Below are positions 25,281-34,480 of a DNA stretch of 64,000 nt, one piece after another. Position 1 is the stretch's first letter; each line of letters starts with the position of its first letter. Made by a program: the position numbers and the translations under genes. Source of the stretch: Roseivirga sp. (lineage in GTDB: Bacteria; Bacteroidota; Bacteroidia; Cytophagales; Cyclobacteriaceae); the NCBI GenBank assembly GCA_021404565.1, contig JAAWWF010000027.1, positions 124,001-188,000 on the forward strand, read 5' to 3'. The notes beneath the pieces are model-generated. The model was not told the origin of the DNA, searched no databases, and was given only the letters and a program-made list of their open reading frames with translations.

Positions 25281-26936
25281 ATGAAAAAGTATATACTGCT
25301 CATACTAGTCTGTTTCTTTTCCCTTCTAGTCAATGCTCAAATGAAAGAAAGCCAGAAAATAGACAGCCTGTTTAGCGAATGGGATCAGGCAGACGTACCG
25401 GGTTGTGCCCTGGGAGTTATCAAGGAGGGGCAACTCGTGTATGCAAGGGGCTATGGGTTGGCAAATATGGAATATGATATTCCAAACTCGGTTTCTACCG
25501 TCTTCAGGATCGGCTCAACCTCCAAGCAGTTTACAGCTGCCAGTATTGTCCTACTTGCAGAAAAGGGAAAATTGAACTTAGAAGATAACTTAAAAAGTAT
25601 CTTCCCCGATTTTCCGGCTTATGCTGAAGACATTACCATCAGGCACCTGCTTAATCATACCAGTGGGGTGAGAGATTATTTGCAGCTAGCCTACTTAAAA
25701 GGCTTAAGGAACGATGACTTCTATGTCGATGATGATATTATGAAGTGGTTGGTAAACCAGTCCGATCTGAACTTTGCCCCTGGCGAAGAGCATTTATACA
25801 GCAACTCAGGTTACTGGCTTTTAGGTCAGATCGTAGAAAAAGTATCTGGTAAGAACATGGCTGACTTTGCATCGAAGGAAATGTTTGAGCCTCTTGGTAT
25901 GAATGATACCCACTTTCATAATGACCATACACAAATCGTAAAAAACAGGGCATCTGGCTACGTTCCGGACAGTAACGGTTCTTATAAAATCAGCATGACC
26001 ACCTTAGATATGATCGGTGATGGCGGAATCTTTACCACGATCAACGACATAAAGAAATGGGATGACGCCTACTATAGCTCAACTATTTTAAGTAAGAAGT
26101 TTTGGGCAGAGATGACGCAACAAGGGGTACTTAACAATGGCGAAATAATTGATTACGCCTCTGGTTTAATGGTTGGCGAGTACAAAGGCTTAAAAACCAT
26201 TAGACATGGAGGTGCTTTTGTCGGTTTCAGGGCCGAATTATTAAGGTTTCCAGAGGAGAAGTTGTCGATCGCCATTTTCGCTAATAGAGGAGATGCAAAC
26301 CCTTCAGGCATGGCAGATCAGGTTGCTGATGTTCTATTGAAAAATAAACTGACTGAAGAGGTTAACAACACCGATAGCCAGGTGAAAGCTGATAAACCCG
26401 AACGGGAATTTGAAATGGGGCAGTTAGTCGGTGATTATGAGATACAACCCGGAGCTGTAGTCAGTCTCACTATCAAAGATGAATCATTGAATGTGCTTCA
26501 AACCTGGAATAAGTCGACCTACAACATTGTCAAAGTAAGTGGGAACACCTATCAGATTCCGGGAGAAGAAAGCATAAGTTTTACCTTCTCTGGCCTGAAA
26601 GATGGGTCAACCGAAACATTAACGGTTCTGCAGAGTGGTCGTGAAACCAAGGCTAAAAGAAGGAAAGAAATCGATACTTCCGCAATTGATTTAAACGACT
26701 ACACAGGTAGCTACTTCAGTAAGGAGCTGAATGTAAGCTATAACCTTATAATTGAAAACGGCACCTTAATGATGCAAATTGAAGACATGGCATCAGCTAT
26801 GGAATGCAGCTTAAGCGATATTGATCAATATGCCGTGGAAGTCGGGCTCGTGAGGTTTCAAAGAACCAATGGCAAGGTTACAGGCTTTGAACTTGACTCT
26901 GGCAGGGTGAAGAACTTGAAGTTTGACAAAAAATAG
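25281..26936 (+). CDS. Secreted serine hydrolase (class-C beta-lactamase family)
   Basis: 551 residues with a clear signal peptide (MKKYILLILVCFFSLLVNAQ). Catalytic domain at about 25-365 with S79-T-S-K82 (SxxK), Y173-S-N175 (YxN) and RHGGAFVGFRAEL (HxG). The C-terminal 180 residues are a lipocalin-like beta domain (VGDYEIQPGAVVSLTIKD ... YTGSYFSKELNVSYNLIIENGTLMMQ), often found on D-aminopeptidase/esterase EstB-like members. Monocistronic. It acts outside the cytoplasm, probably on peptides or esters; beta-lactamase activity is not implied. Confidence 0.92.
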   Translation: MKKYILLILVCFFSLLVNAQMKESQKIDSLFSEWDQADVPGCALGVIKEGQLVYARGYGLANMEYDIPNSVSTVFRIGSTSKQFTAASIVLLAEKGKLNLEDNLKSIFPDFPAYAEDITIRHLLNHTSGVRDYLQLAYLKGLRNDDFYVDDDIMKWLVNQSDLNFAPGEEHLYSNSGYWLLGQIVEKVSGKNMADFASKEMFEPLGMNDTHFHNDHTQIVKNRASGYVPDSNGSYKISMTTLDMIGDGGIFTTINDIKKWDDAYYSSTILSKKFWAEMTQQGVLNNGEIIDYASGLMVGEYKGLKTIRHGGAFVGFRAELLRFPEEKLSIAIFANRGDANPSGMADQVADVLLKNKLTEEVNNTDSQVKADKPEREFEMGQLVGDYEIQPGAVVSLTIKDESLNVLQTWNKSTYNIVKVSGNTYQIPGEESISFTFSGLKDGSTETLTVLQSGRETKAKRRKEIDTSAIDLNDYTGSYFSKELNVSYNLIIENGTLMMQIEDMASAMECSLSDIDQYAVEVGLVRFQRTNGKVTGFELDSGRVKNLKFDKK

Positions 26937-27054
26937 GGAGTGCCGGCAGAGGCTCTGCTACCCTTCGAACAATTAGAAAGACTGTGCCTAAACCAAGCAA
27001 GAGGCATAGCCAAACCATCGACAACGAGTGAATAATGACCTATAGAAGGTACAA

Positions 27055-27735
27055 ATGGTAACAAACTCAAATCTTCACTACTCAATCATAAAGGGCATAA
27101 TTGACAATGGCTTTGCTCCAGATATTGATGACCTGTCAAAAGCCCTGAAAGCGGATCAAAGCGAAATAGTCAAGGGACTCTATGACCTTCGGGAATATCA
27201 CGGTGTGGTTCTTCACCCGAATGAACCGAAGGTTTGGGTTATTCACCCATTTTCATTGGCTCCTACAAACTTTTACATGAAATCTGCAAAAGGGGAATGG
27301 TGGGGAAATTGCGCCTGGTGTTCCCTCGGTGTGGCTGCTCTACTCAAAGATGATGTGAAAATCACAACCACCATTGGAGCAGAAACCAAACAGATCGAAA
27401 TCAACATTATTGACGGAGAAATTAGGGAAAAGAATTACTTCGTACACTTTCCTATACCCATGAAAAATGCCTGGGACAATGTAATCTATACATGTAGTAA
27501 TATGCTGGTTTTTGAGAGTGAAGAGCAAATTGACCGCTGGACCACAAAACACAATATCAAAAAAGGCGATATTCAGCCAATTGATAAGATCTGGCAGTTT
27601 TCAAAGAAGTGGTACGGAAATCACCTGAACCCTGAATGGACCAAATGGACAATTGAAGAAGCAAAAGAAATGTTCGAAGAATTTGAGTTAAGTGACAGCA
27701 TTTGGAAATTGGATGATTCAGGCGAAAGGTTCTAA
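27055..27735 (+). CDS. Alkylmercury lyase (MerB)-like protein lacking the catalytic Asp
   Basis: 226 residues similar to organomercurial lyase: a helical N-terminal winged-helix part (IIDNGFAPDIDDLSKALKADQSEIVKGLYDLREYHGVVL), then HPFSLAP, GEWWGNCAWCSLGVAALL, and YTCSNMLVFESEEQIDRW. In MerB the catalytic set is Cys96, Asp99 and Cys159. Here the corresponding residues appear to be Cys89, Gly92 and Cys147, so both cysteines are present and the Asp is lost. Many such stand-alone homologues exist outside mer operons, and their function is unknown. No merA, merT or merR is near. It converges with the next gene, stops 7 bp apart. Confidence 0.8.
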   Translation: MVTNSNLHYSIIKGIIDNGFAPDIDDLSKALKADQSEIVKGLYDLREYHGVVLHPNEPKVWVIHPFSLAPTNFYMKSAKGEWWGNCAWCSLGVAALLKDDVKITTTIGAETKQIEINIIDGEIREKNYFVHFPIPMKNAWDNVIYTCSNMLVFESEEQIDRWTTKHNIKKGDIQPIDKIWQFSKKWYGNHLNPEWTKWTIEEAKEMFEEFELSDSIWKLDDSGERF

Positions 27736-27742
27736 AACAGGG

Positions 27743-28408
27743 TTAATCCCTTTTATCTGTTCTAAAGCTCTCAACTGTGCTCATTGCAGGCCAGTTTAAG
27801 GAACTAGCCGGATTGACTTTTTCTGAAGCCCGCACTATCAGATTGTGGAAAGTACCATTCAGTCGTTTTCTTATGCGGTTGAGGATAATGCCATTGAGGT
27901 TGATGATCATTTTTTGATCCTGATAAACGCCCAAATAGGTCACTTTCACATCCTCACCAGCTTTCTGCAATTTCCACTGTGCTGAATAAAAGTCGACAAG
28001 GTCATAATCTTCATCGCGGTCATAGGCTTTGATTTGAGTAGAGCTTGTATAAAATGTTTCGTCCTCATAACGTACATCCACTTTTACCCGGCCGGTTTTC
28101 TTAACAAAGAGCCAGGGAATGCTCACAAAAAAATCGAAGGTAAAGGAAGAGTCCATTTGATCTATCAGCAGCATTTTCGAGGTGCTTTCACCTTCCACCC
28201 AGTCGTAGCCATCTACATCCAGAATCAGGTTCATCACCTCATAAATACTCGAATTATTGATGGTAAAGGCCCCTCTGAGCGACTCATATCCATCACCGAG
28301 CGTGTCTAATTTGGTAATGGACACTCCTTCATCTACCCATGTCTTCTGGGCTAGCGCTGAATGGTAGCCGGTTGCGAATAACAGTACGGTCAGAAGTAGT
28401 CGTTTCAT
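27743..28408 (-). CDS. Secreted START/SRPBCC-like protein
   Basis: 221 residues from the ATG at 28408, which gives a good signal peptide (MKRLLLTVLLFATGYHSALAQ); an upstream in-frame ATG at 28486 would bury it behind 26 residues. The mature part reads like a START-domain relative: a helix-grip pattern with INNSSIYEVMNLILDVDGYDWVEGESTSKMLL, SFTFDFFVSIPWLFVKKTGRVKVDVRYED and a long C-terminal helix IRKRLNGTFHNLIVRASEKVN. Such proteins bind lipids in the periplasm. The assignment is by pattern only. Confidence 0.7.
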   Translation of the reverse strand: MKRLLLTVLLFATGYHSALAQKTWVDEGVSITKLDTLGDGYESLRGAFTINNSSIYEVMNLILDVDGYDWVEGESTSKMLLIDQMDSSFTFDFFVSIPWLFVKKTGRVKVDVRYEDETFYTSSTQIKAYDRDEDYDLVDFYSAQWKLQKAGEDVKVTYLGVYQDQKMIINLNGIILNRIRKRLNGTFHNLIVRASEKVNPASSLNWPAMSTVESFRTDKRD

Positions 28409-28589
28409 AAAGGCAGCAAAGTACTTCTCTGGCAGTTGATATACAGAAGTATCCGTGTTAATGTTTGTGAACTGTGATTTTCCCATCTCGTTTGCAAGAG
28501 TTTAAACGCTTTAGCAGCCACTACTCTCCCATTATTTCAATTGCATACCACCAGAGTTTTGATCATATTATGATCCATCCCTCCTTCCA

Positions 28590-29354
28590 ATGATTAAATT
28601 CTTCCGAAAAATCAGACAAGACCTACTGATTAAAAACAAAACGGGTACATACCTTAAATACGCAATTGGCGAAATCGTACTAGTGGTGATCGGGATTATG
28701 ATCGCCTTGTCAATAAACGATTGGAGCACTTATAACAAAGAGCGAAAACTAGAGCAAACCCTGTTAAGAAGTCTCAAGGCTGAATTTGAGAGAAATTTAA
28801 TCGAGCTAGAGCGAGATAATGAACTAAATATTGCTTCCCAAGCAGCAACATTAGAGTTTTTGCAAGAAGATCGGCTGACCTATAGCACTACAAAAACAGA
28901 CAGCCTTTGGGGCGTGGCCTTTAATTATGCCGTTTTTGATGCCAGAACAGGAACATTTGATGAAACCATAGCCTCAGGAAATTTAAGGTTGATACAAGAT
29001 GATAGCTTAAAGGCACTTTTAGGTCAATGGACTGGTGAGCTACATGACCTGAGGGATGACGTGATTAACAGACGTGAACACTTTGTTCATTCCATGTCTG
29101 TCATTTTCAGAAAATTCATTCCTATGCGAAACATAGATAGGTTCAACTATCGTGTGGATTATGATAGACCATTGGTGATAAAGCCAATGAAAATACCCAA
29201 ATCCAATTACACAGACTTTTATAATTCCTTAGAAGTTGACGGGGTCTTGTATGAAATGTACCTGAATCAATCTTTTGTAACCGTCAACGAAAAGTCGCTT
29301 ATATCATTCATAAAAGAGGTGATCAAATCCCTTGAGCAAAACATCAATAAATGA
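28590..29354 (+). CDS. DUF6090 family membrane protein (1 of 3)
   Basis: 254 residues. The N-terminus MIKFFRKIRQDLLIKNKTG, followed by YLKYAIGEIVLVVIGIMIALSINDW, is the DUF6090 signature: a basic amphipathic start and one TM helix at about 26-48. The rest is a soluble helical domain with a recurring SGNLRLIQDDSLKALLGQW element. Function unknown; the family is largely restricted to Bacteroidota and often tandem. Its stop overlaps the next copy (ATGA). Confidence 0.9.
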   Translation: MIKFFRKIRQDLLIKNKTGTYLKYAIGEIVLVVIGIMIALSINDWSTYNKERKLEQTLLRSLKAEFERNLIELERDNELNIASQAATLEFLQEDRLTYSTTKTDSLWGVAFNYAVFDARTGTFDETIASGNLRLIQDDSLKALLGQWTGELHDLRDDVINRREHFVHSMSVIFRKFIPMRNIDRFNYRVDYDRPLVIKPMKIPKSNYTDFYNSLEVDGVLYEMYLNQSFVTVNEKSLISFIKEVIKSLEQNINK

Positions 29355-30136
29355 TCAAACTTTTCCGAAAAATCAGACAAGACTTAATGATTAATTATAA
29401 GACGGGCACTTACCTTAAATACGCCATCAGTGAAGTCGTATTGGTCGTCATTGGCATTCTGATTGCGCTCGCCATCAATAATTGGAATGAGCACCGAAAA
29501 GACCGCATAAAAGAGCAGGTCATATTAAAACAACTCAAAGAAGATTATCAAGTAAATCTAAGTCAGTTGAAAGAAAAAATGACCACTCGCAAAATTATCA
29601 TCAATTCTGGCCTTGAGGTTTTAGCCGCCATTGACAACCCCGCTGGAGTGAATAGAGATAGCCTTATCATGCACATATCACTCATTGGTAATGATCCTAC
29701 ATTTGACCCGATTGAAAATGACGCAATCAGTTCTGGCAATTTAAGGTTGATTGCTAACGACAGTTTAAAACGCATACTATCTAATTGGTCTTCAGATATC
29801 GTGGCACTTACTGAAATAGAGGCCGTATGGTCTAAAAAAGTATCTGATCAATTAGAAACGCTTTTCTACAAAATGGGAATTGCCAGAGACGTCATCAACA
29901 GTTGGATGTCTGCTGATCACTTGTGGCTGTTAGATCATGATTCAAATATTGACAGGGCTCAAATCGGAAATTCAAAACATAAAATCCCTGTGAATGAGAT
30001 TGTTGACAACATGGAATTGGAAGGGTTAGTCGCTGATGCTATTTCTTACAGCACAGGTGCAAATGCCCAATCTGAAGCTATTCTCAATAGCATCAATGAA
30101 ATATTGAGTTTGATAGATAATGAGATTAAAGACTAG
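29351..30136 (+). CDS. DUF6090 family membrane protein (2 of 3)
   Basis: 261 residues, the closest paralogue of the preceding gene: same basic start MIKLFRKIRQDLMINYKTG, TM segment YLKYAISEVVLVVIGILIALAINNW, and the SSGNLRLIANDSLKRILSNW element at the same spacing. The C-terminal third has diverged. Translationally coupled to copy 1 by an ATGA overlap, so a recent tandem duplication is likely. Confidence 0.9.
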   Translation: MIKLFRKIRQDLMINYKTGTYLKYAISEVVLVVIGILIALAINNWNEHRKDRIKEQVILKQLKEDYQVNLSQLKEKMTTRKIIINSGLEVLAAIDNPAGVNRDSLIMHISLIGNDPTFDPIENDAISSGNLRLIANDSLKRILSNWSSDIVALTEIEAVWSKKVSDQLETLFYKMGIARDVINSWMSADHLWLLDHDSNIDRAQIGNSKHKIPVNEIVDNMELEGLVADAISYSTGANAQSEAILNSINEILSLIDNEIKD

Positions 30137-30188
30137 AAATGCAGGCTGAATTATGTTCAAGGCATTGCGCTGGATTGCTATTTAAACT

Positions 30189-30893
30189 ATGAAACGAATC
30201 CTTACCACCTTAAAATCAAAATGGCCGGAATACATACTTGAGATCCTGGTTATTACACTCGGTATTCTGGGGGCCTACATGCTCAACAATTGGAATGAAG
30301 AAAAAAAGAGCATTAAAAAAGGGCAGGAAATTCTTGTGGATGTAAGAGAAAACATTGAAGCCAATACCATTCAATTTCAAGCAGATATTGAGACCAATAG
30401 AAGCGTCATCAGGTCCATTGATATTGTACTGGACAATATCACCAATATCAAAGTATATAGTGACTCCATTGACAAACATTTGCGGTTCTCATCCTGGTGG
30501 GCAACTCCCAGGTGGAAATCTTCTGGCTATGAAGCACTGGTTGATCATGGCGTTGATATTATTCAATCAAAAGAACTGCGCAAATCCATCATTGACCTAT
30601 ATGAGATCACTTTGATAGAGATCGATGAGAACTCAAGGTTACAAGAAGGGAATTGGATTGCCATGTTACCCAACTGGCTTGAACTTATTTACAGAAGTCC
30701 CGATGACTTCAGGAGTGCTGATGAACACACCGCAAGACCATTCGATTATCAGGAAATTGTAGAGTCCAGAATGTTCAGAAGTATGTTAACTTTCCTACGT
30801 TCACAAAGATTAGCCGATATTCAATATAGAAACCTAGCCATTGAGGAGCATAATGCATTGATTCAACTTATCAACGGAGAACTTCAGAATTGA
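30189..30893 (+). CDS. DUF6090-like membrane protein (3 of 3)
   Basis: 234 residues, a more diverged relative: MKRILTTLKSKWPEYILEILVITLGILGAYMLNNWNEEKKS holds the basic start, TM helix and the NNWNE exit shared by the family. It is followed by a helical domain with the counterpart motif SSGYEALVDHGVDIIQSKELRKSIIDLY. It begins 52 bp after copy 2 and ends 4 bp before an AraC-type regulator gene, so all four genes probably form one transcription unit. Confidence 0.85.
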   Translation: MKRILTTLKSKWPEYILEILVITLGILGAYMLNNWNEEKKSIKKGQEILVDVRENIEANTIQFQADIETNRSVIRSIDIVLDNITNIKVYSDSIDKHLRFSSWWATPRWKSSGYEALVDHGVDIIQSKELRKSIIDLYEITLIEIDENSRLQEGNWIAMLPNWLELIYRSPDDFRSADEHTARPFDYQEIVESRMFRSMLTFLRSQRLADIQYRNLAIEEHNALIQLINGELQN

Positions 30894-30897
30894 CAAC

Positions 30898-31755
30898 ATG
30901 ACTCTACTCCTCGTTTGTAGAAGGGAAGCAGATACATCAAAATACCAGAATAACGAGTTGCTAACGATTGTTGAACATAGAGCCGAAGTATTTCCTGATT
31001 TGGTGGAGAGAATATGGATTGCAGAAACTACCGCAAAAGAGGTCACACTCATAGTACCTCCAAATCAGTATGTCAATCTAATCTTTCCACTTAACAACAC
31101 TGGGTATAAAAGAAATCAGACCTGGATAACTACACCGCAAATTGAGGGCGTCTCTTCAGCAAATACTATTTTGACGTATCCAAAAGGGACAAGACTTGTG
31201 GGAATTCGTTTTTTCGCATTCGGTTCATACCCATTTCTCAAAATTCAGGGAGAAAAAATTTTCAATAAGTCATTTGAGTTGGAAAACAAAAATAAGGTTT
31301 CAACATACTCAAACACTGACACTGACTCCGATTTATTTGAAAAGAGCCATCGTTTCCTACAAGGCCTGTTCTCGGAAACCTCCTATAAAGATGTTCTTCA
31401 AATCAAAGAGTTTTACAACCAGTTCAGATGGGGCAACGAGAATTGCTCTATTGAAGAATACTGTAAAGCAACAAAAACCAATTACTCAACCCTTAACCGC
31501 AACTTTATCAAAATAGCGGGCATTTCCACTAAGAAATTTGAGCGACTGATTAAGTTTAGAAAGTCCCTCTGTAATCTAATCGGTACCGATGATAGTCTCA
31601 CTTCAATAGCTTTGACTTCAGGCTATTTTGACCAGGCTCATTTCATTCGGGAATTCAAAAAATTCTCAAACCACACACCTTCAGGTTATCAATCACTCAT
31701 AAAACAGAGGGATGAGAAAGCTGAAATAATTAATTACAACTTCAGGTTATTCTAA
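30898..31755 (+). CDS. AraC family regulator with DUF6597-like N-terminal domain
   Basis: 285 residues. The N-terminal cupin-like half (ERIWIAETTAKEVTLIVPPNQYVNLIFPLNN ... YPKGTRLVGIRFFAFGSYPFLKI) resembles the DUF6597 sensor domain. The C-terminal half is a double HTH (CSIEEYCKATKTNYSTLNRNFIKIAGISTKKFERLIKFRKSL and SLTSIALTSGYFDQAHFIREFKKFSNHTPSGY). It starts 4 bp after the third DUF6090 gene and may regulate that cluster. Confidence 0.88.
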   Translation: MTLLLVCRREADTSKYQNNELLTIVEHRAEVFPDLVERIWIAETTAKEVTLIVPPNQYVNLIFPLNNTGYKRNQTWITTPQIEGVSSANTILTYPKGTRLVGIRFFAFGSYPFLKIQGEKIFNKSFELENKNKVSTYSNTDTDSDLFEKSHRFLQGLFSETSYKDVLQIKEFYNQFRWGNENCSIEEYCKATKTNYSTLNRNFIKIAGISTKKFERLIKFRKSLCNLIGTDDSLTSIALTSGYFDQAHFIREFKKFSNHTPSGYQSLIKQRDEKAEIINYNFRLF

Positions 31756-31825
31756 ACCTGCTCAAAATATACAATTCATTAGTCCTTATGGTTACTTCTT
31801 TTGTACTCAACACTTAACTGAGTAG

Positions 31826-32821
31826 ATGGAAATAAGGATAGGAATTATCGGTTATGGCTCCTGGGTGAAGGACGCCTACATCCCGGCTTTGCAAAATGAC
31901 AAAAGAGCGAAAATCATAGGCATATCGGCCAGAAGTGAGGCCACCATCAAACTAATTAAAACGGATTTTGGAAACAGTGTCGATATCTACCAGGGCTATG
32001 AAGATTTATTAGCCTCAACAAAAATAGACGCTGTCATGATTGCCGTTCCGGATTTCGTACATGCTGAAGCTATCACAGCAGCATTGGCCTCTGGCAAAGC
32101 GGTGTTTTATGAACCTCCCATTGCCCATATAAGAACATTGCTTCCCAAAATAATCGAAGAATTACTGGCTGCTCCGCAAATCACCCATGCAGATCTGGAA
32201 CTCGCCCTGGTACCAGCTGTCAAAGAAGCCTCTGAATTGATAAAAGGACAAGCCATTGGCAATGTACAAACCGCCAGTATTCGCTTACAGTCCAATTGGG
32301 GGCCTGACCCAGATCAGGATATCAATAACATAGGCAGACTTTCCGTTTGGTACACGCATGTGCTGAATGTATTGCTGAGCTCAAGGCCGAAACGTGTCTT
32401 AATCATGGATGGCTATGGCACACCGGGACGCAGACAAAGTCAGAGCACAGGATTTTTCGATTATAACGGAATATGGGGAGAACTCAGGGTAAATATTGAC
32501 AGTGCAGAGGATTTGACAATTAATATTGAGGTCGTTGGGAATAGCGGAGAGATCCAGATTGATGTTTTAACCGGAGAATTAAAGGTTAGAACTAAAAACG
32601 AGCGTAAATGGAAGGTGAAGCTGTTGCCTGCCATTCAACCATATGCCGATTGGCCGGGAATGCATGAGTCAATCTCTTCTTTCTTAGATGCTGTTGAAAG
32701 TGGCATACCGAGCTTTGCAAACGCTGAGGTGGTAGCCAACTTACACTTAATCGGGCTGGCTTCTGAAGATTCAAAAGAAACAGGTACCTGGGCGAAGGTT
32801 AATGAAGTAAGTCAGCTATAA
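31826..32821 (+). CDS. Gfo/Idh/MocA family oxidoreductase-like protein
   Basis: 331 residues. An N-terminal Rossmann fold (RIGIIGYGSWVKDAYIPALQNDKRAKIIGISARS, then DAVMIAVPDFVHAEAITAALASGKAVFYEPPIAH) precedes a GFO_IDH_MocA_C-like domain (TASIRLQSNWGPDPDQD ... EVVGNSGEIQID). In active members the loop reads EKP with a catalytic Lys; here it is EPP, so the usual lysine is missing and catalysis by the standard mechanism is doubtful. No signal peptide. Neighbours give no pathway. Confidence 0.85.
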   Translation: MEIRIGIIGYGSWVKDAYIPALQNDKRAKIIGISARSEATIKLIKTDFGNSVDIYQGYEDLLASTKIDAVMIAVPDFVHAEAITAALASGKAVFYEPPIAHIRTLLPKIIEELLAAPQITHADLELALVPAVKEASELIKGQAIGNVQTASIRLQSNWGPDPDQDINNIGRLSVWYTHVLNVLLSSRPKRVLIMDGYGTPGRRQSQSTGFFDYNGIWGELRVNIDSAEDLTINIEVVGNSGEIQIDVLTGELKVRTKNERKWKVKLLPAIQPYADWPGMHESISSFLDAVESGIPSFANAEVVANLHLIGLASEDSKETGTWAKVNEVSQL

Positions 32822-32886
32822 ACATTCCCATCCCTCCTTTTCTTATGCGTAAGTTCAATACTCACATATACTTTAAAAGCAACTAA

Positions 32887-33609
32887 TTATTCCGCGTTCC
32901 TCAATGTATAAGTTGCTATACCTTCGGCATTTTGTAGTGGATTTCCACTTTGATCTTCGTTCCGATCAACTAGTTGAGCATGATAATCAAATCCATATAA
33001 TCCCTCAACTTCTAGATGAGTTCGTTCTCCGCCCTGCAGTGAGGACTGCCCCCAGAGATTAGGAGGTTTCTGAGCCTTAAACCATGTGTCCAGCAGAACT
33101 TGTCTCCTTAAATCACTTGATTTATAAAGAGAGTCCCAAATTGTAACAGCTATCGGAAGCAAGTTCATACCTATATTTTTTGAACCTGGAAACGCATTAC
33201 TTCTACCCACTCCAACAAAAAGTATAACATAGGAAGCTTCGTCCCGGTATTCAATGGTTTGTTCAGACAGAAACATAAATGCACCTCCGGAACCTTTCTC
33301 AATCCCCAGGCTATAAGTAGCAAAGTCCAAATCACCTTTTGCAGATATCATTTGATCTGAAAACGCAATAGGTGTGGCTGATTCATCGGAAGCAACCAAT
33401 CCTTCATTAGTGTGTCCCTCCAGAATAAGTTCGCTACCATGCCATAGGTGGTAGTTTTTAGCATGAAAGTCAAAACCTGTATAGTTGTGAACATTCACAA
33501 CGGCTGATGTCCATTGCGCCTGAACATGATCCTCTATAAAGGACTCTAAAAATTGTGCGATTTCTTTTGCCTGATTGATACCTTCTAATACTGCTCCTGG
33601 GTTTGGCAT
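32887..33609 (-). CDS. Uncharacterised signal-less protein, possibly actinoporin-like
   Basis: 240 residues from the ATG at 33609 (MPNPGAVLEGINQ), preferred to a GTG 8 codons upstream. No signal peptide. The sequence begins with an amphipathic helix (GAVLEGINQAKEIAQFLESFIEDHV) followed by beta strands: SAVVNVHNYTGFDFHAKNYHLWHGSELILEGH, then FATYSLGIEKGSGGAFMFLSEQTIEYRDEASYVILFVGVGRS. An N-terminal amphipathic helix followed by this strand order recalls actinoporin-like or fungal-lectin-like folds, but the match is by eye and weak. Function unknown. Confidence 0.6.
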   Translation of the reverse strand: MPNPGAVLEGINQAKEIAQFLESFIEDHVQAQWTSAVVNVHNYTGFDFHAKNYHLWHGSELILEGHTNEGLVASDESATPIAFSDQMISAKGDLDFATYSLGIEKGSGGAFMFLSEQTIEYRDEASYVILFVGVGRSNAFPGSKNIGMNLLPIAVTIWDSLYKSSDLRRQVLLDTWFKAQKPPNLWGQSSLQGGERTHLEVEGLYGFDYHAQLVDRNEDQSGNPLQNAEGIATYTLRNAE

Positions 33610-33745
33610 AACTGTGTATTTAATGGTGAACACATAAAAATCAGGTGAAAGAATAATAAGATACGAATTTTTAGGATAAGAATAAAGGTTTCTATTTTTA
33701 AGGATAAGTGACTTATAATCTATTCATGTATGATTATACAAAGCC

Positions 33746-33770
33746 GTTGTTGGTGAAGAACACCAACAAC
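33746..33770 (-). terminator. Hairpin after the LytTR regulator gene
   Basis: GTTGTTGGTG (33746-33755) and CACCAACAAC (33761-33770) form a perfect 10-bp stem with an AAGAA loop, 10 bp past the stop codon of the minus-strand regulator gene. Likely terminator; its core recurs at 14762-14786. Confidence 0.65.
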
Positions 33771-33779
33771 TGTTAAGCG

Positions 33780-34475
33780 CTAAAACCACTTCGCTTTAAT
33801 GTCCTTGTACCTGGTTCTTCCAATGGGGATCTGTACCCCATTCTTAAGCGCTGCCATATACTTGCTACCAGAGGCCACTATGATCTCCTTCACTGCCGAC
33901 ATGCGTACCAGGTAAGACTTGTGTACACGCTCAAAAGCATTGGACAAAAGCTGCTCCAGCTTTTCAAGTGATTTATCGTGCAGCTCTTTGGTGCCATCGG
34001 CCAAAAAGAGCTCGGTATAAGCACCCGCGCCTTTGCCATAGAGTACATCTTCAACAGGTATGAGATGAATGCGATGTCTTGTTTTCACCGCCAGGTACTT
34101 GACCTCCTTTTCTGCACGTTCTTTAGAGACAATCCTATCAAATGCCTGTGTCAAGCGGTCTTGATTGAAGGGTTTGGGCACAAAATCCAGCACCCCATAT
34201 TCAAAAGCAGTAATGGCCTGATCTTTGTAAGCCGAAACCACAATGGTATGAAATGACCCGGAAACTGCGGCTTTAAGCAGGTCGAAACCATCCTCACCAT
34301 TCAGGTTTAAATCCAACAGCACGACATCCAACGAATGCGATTCAATAAAAGCCAGGGCTTCCTCCAAAGTATTGATATGCGTAAGTGACTGTAGGTCTTT
34401 TCCGAAAATATCACGGGTCATGCGCTCTATGCGCTTAGCCACTCTCGACTCATCTTCAACAATCAGAATATTCAT
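33780..34475 (-). CDS. LytTR-type response regulator
   Basis: 231 residues from the ATG at 34475 (MNILIVEDESRVAKR); a longer frame start at 34544 would overlap the kinase gene. Receiver domain with Asp55 in VVLLDLNLNG and a conserved Lys in DFVPKPFNQ. LytTR DNA-binding domain at about 130-231 (VKTRHRIHLIPVEDVLYGKGAGAYTELFL ... FERVHKSYLVRMSAVKEI). It starts 5 bp after the kinase stop, so the two are co-translated. Its targets may include the direct-repeat sites at 36222 and 49411. Confidence 0.93.
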   Translation of the reverse strand: MNILIVEDESRVAKRIERMTRDIFGKDLQSLTHINTLEEALAFIESHSLDVVLLDLNLNGEDGFDLLKAAVSGSFHTIVVSAYKDQAITAFEYGVLDFVPKPFNQDRLTQAFDRIVSKERAEKEVKYLAVKTRHRIHLIPVEDVLYGKGAGAYTELFLADGTKELHDKSLEKLEQLLSNAFERVHKSYLVRMSAVKEIIVASGSKYMAALKNGVQIPIGRTRYKDIKAKWF

Positions 34476-34480
34476 GTGCT

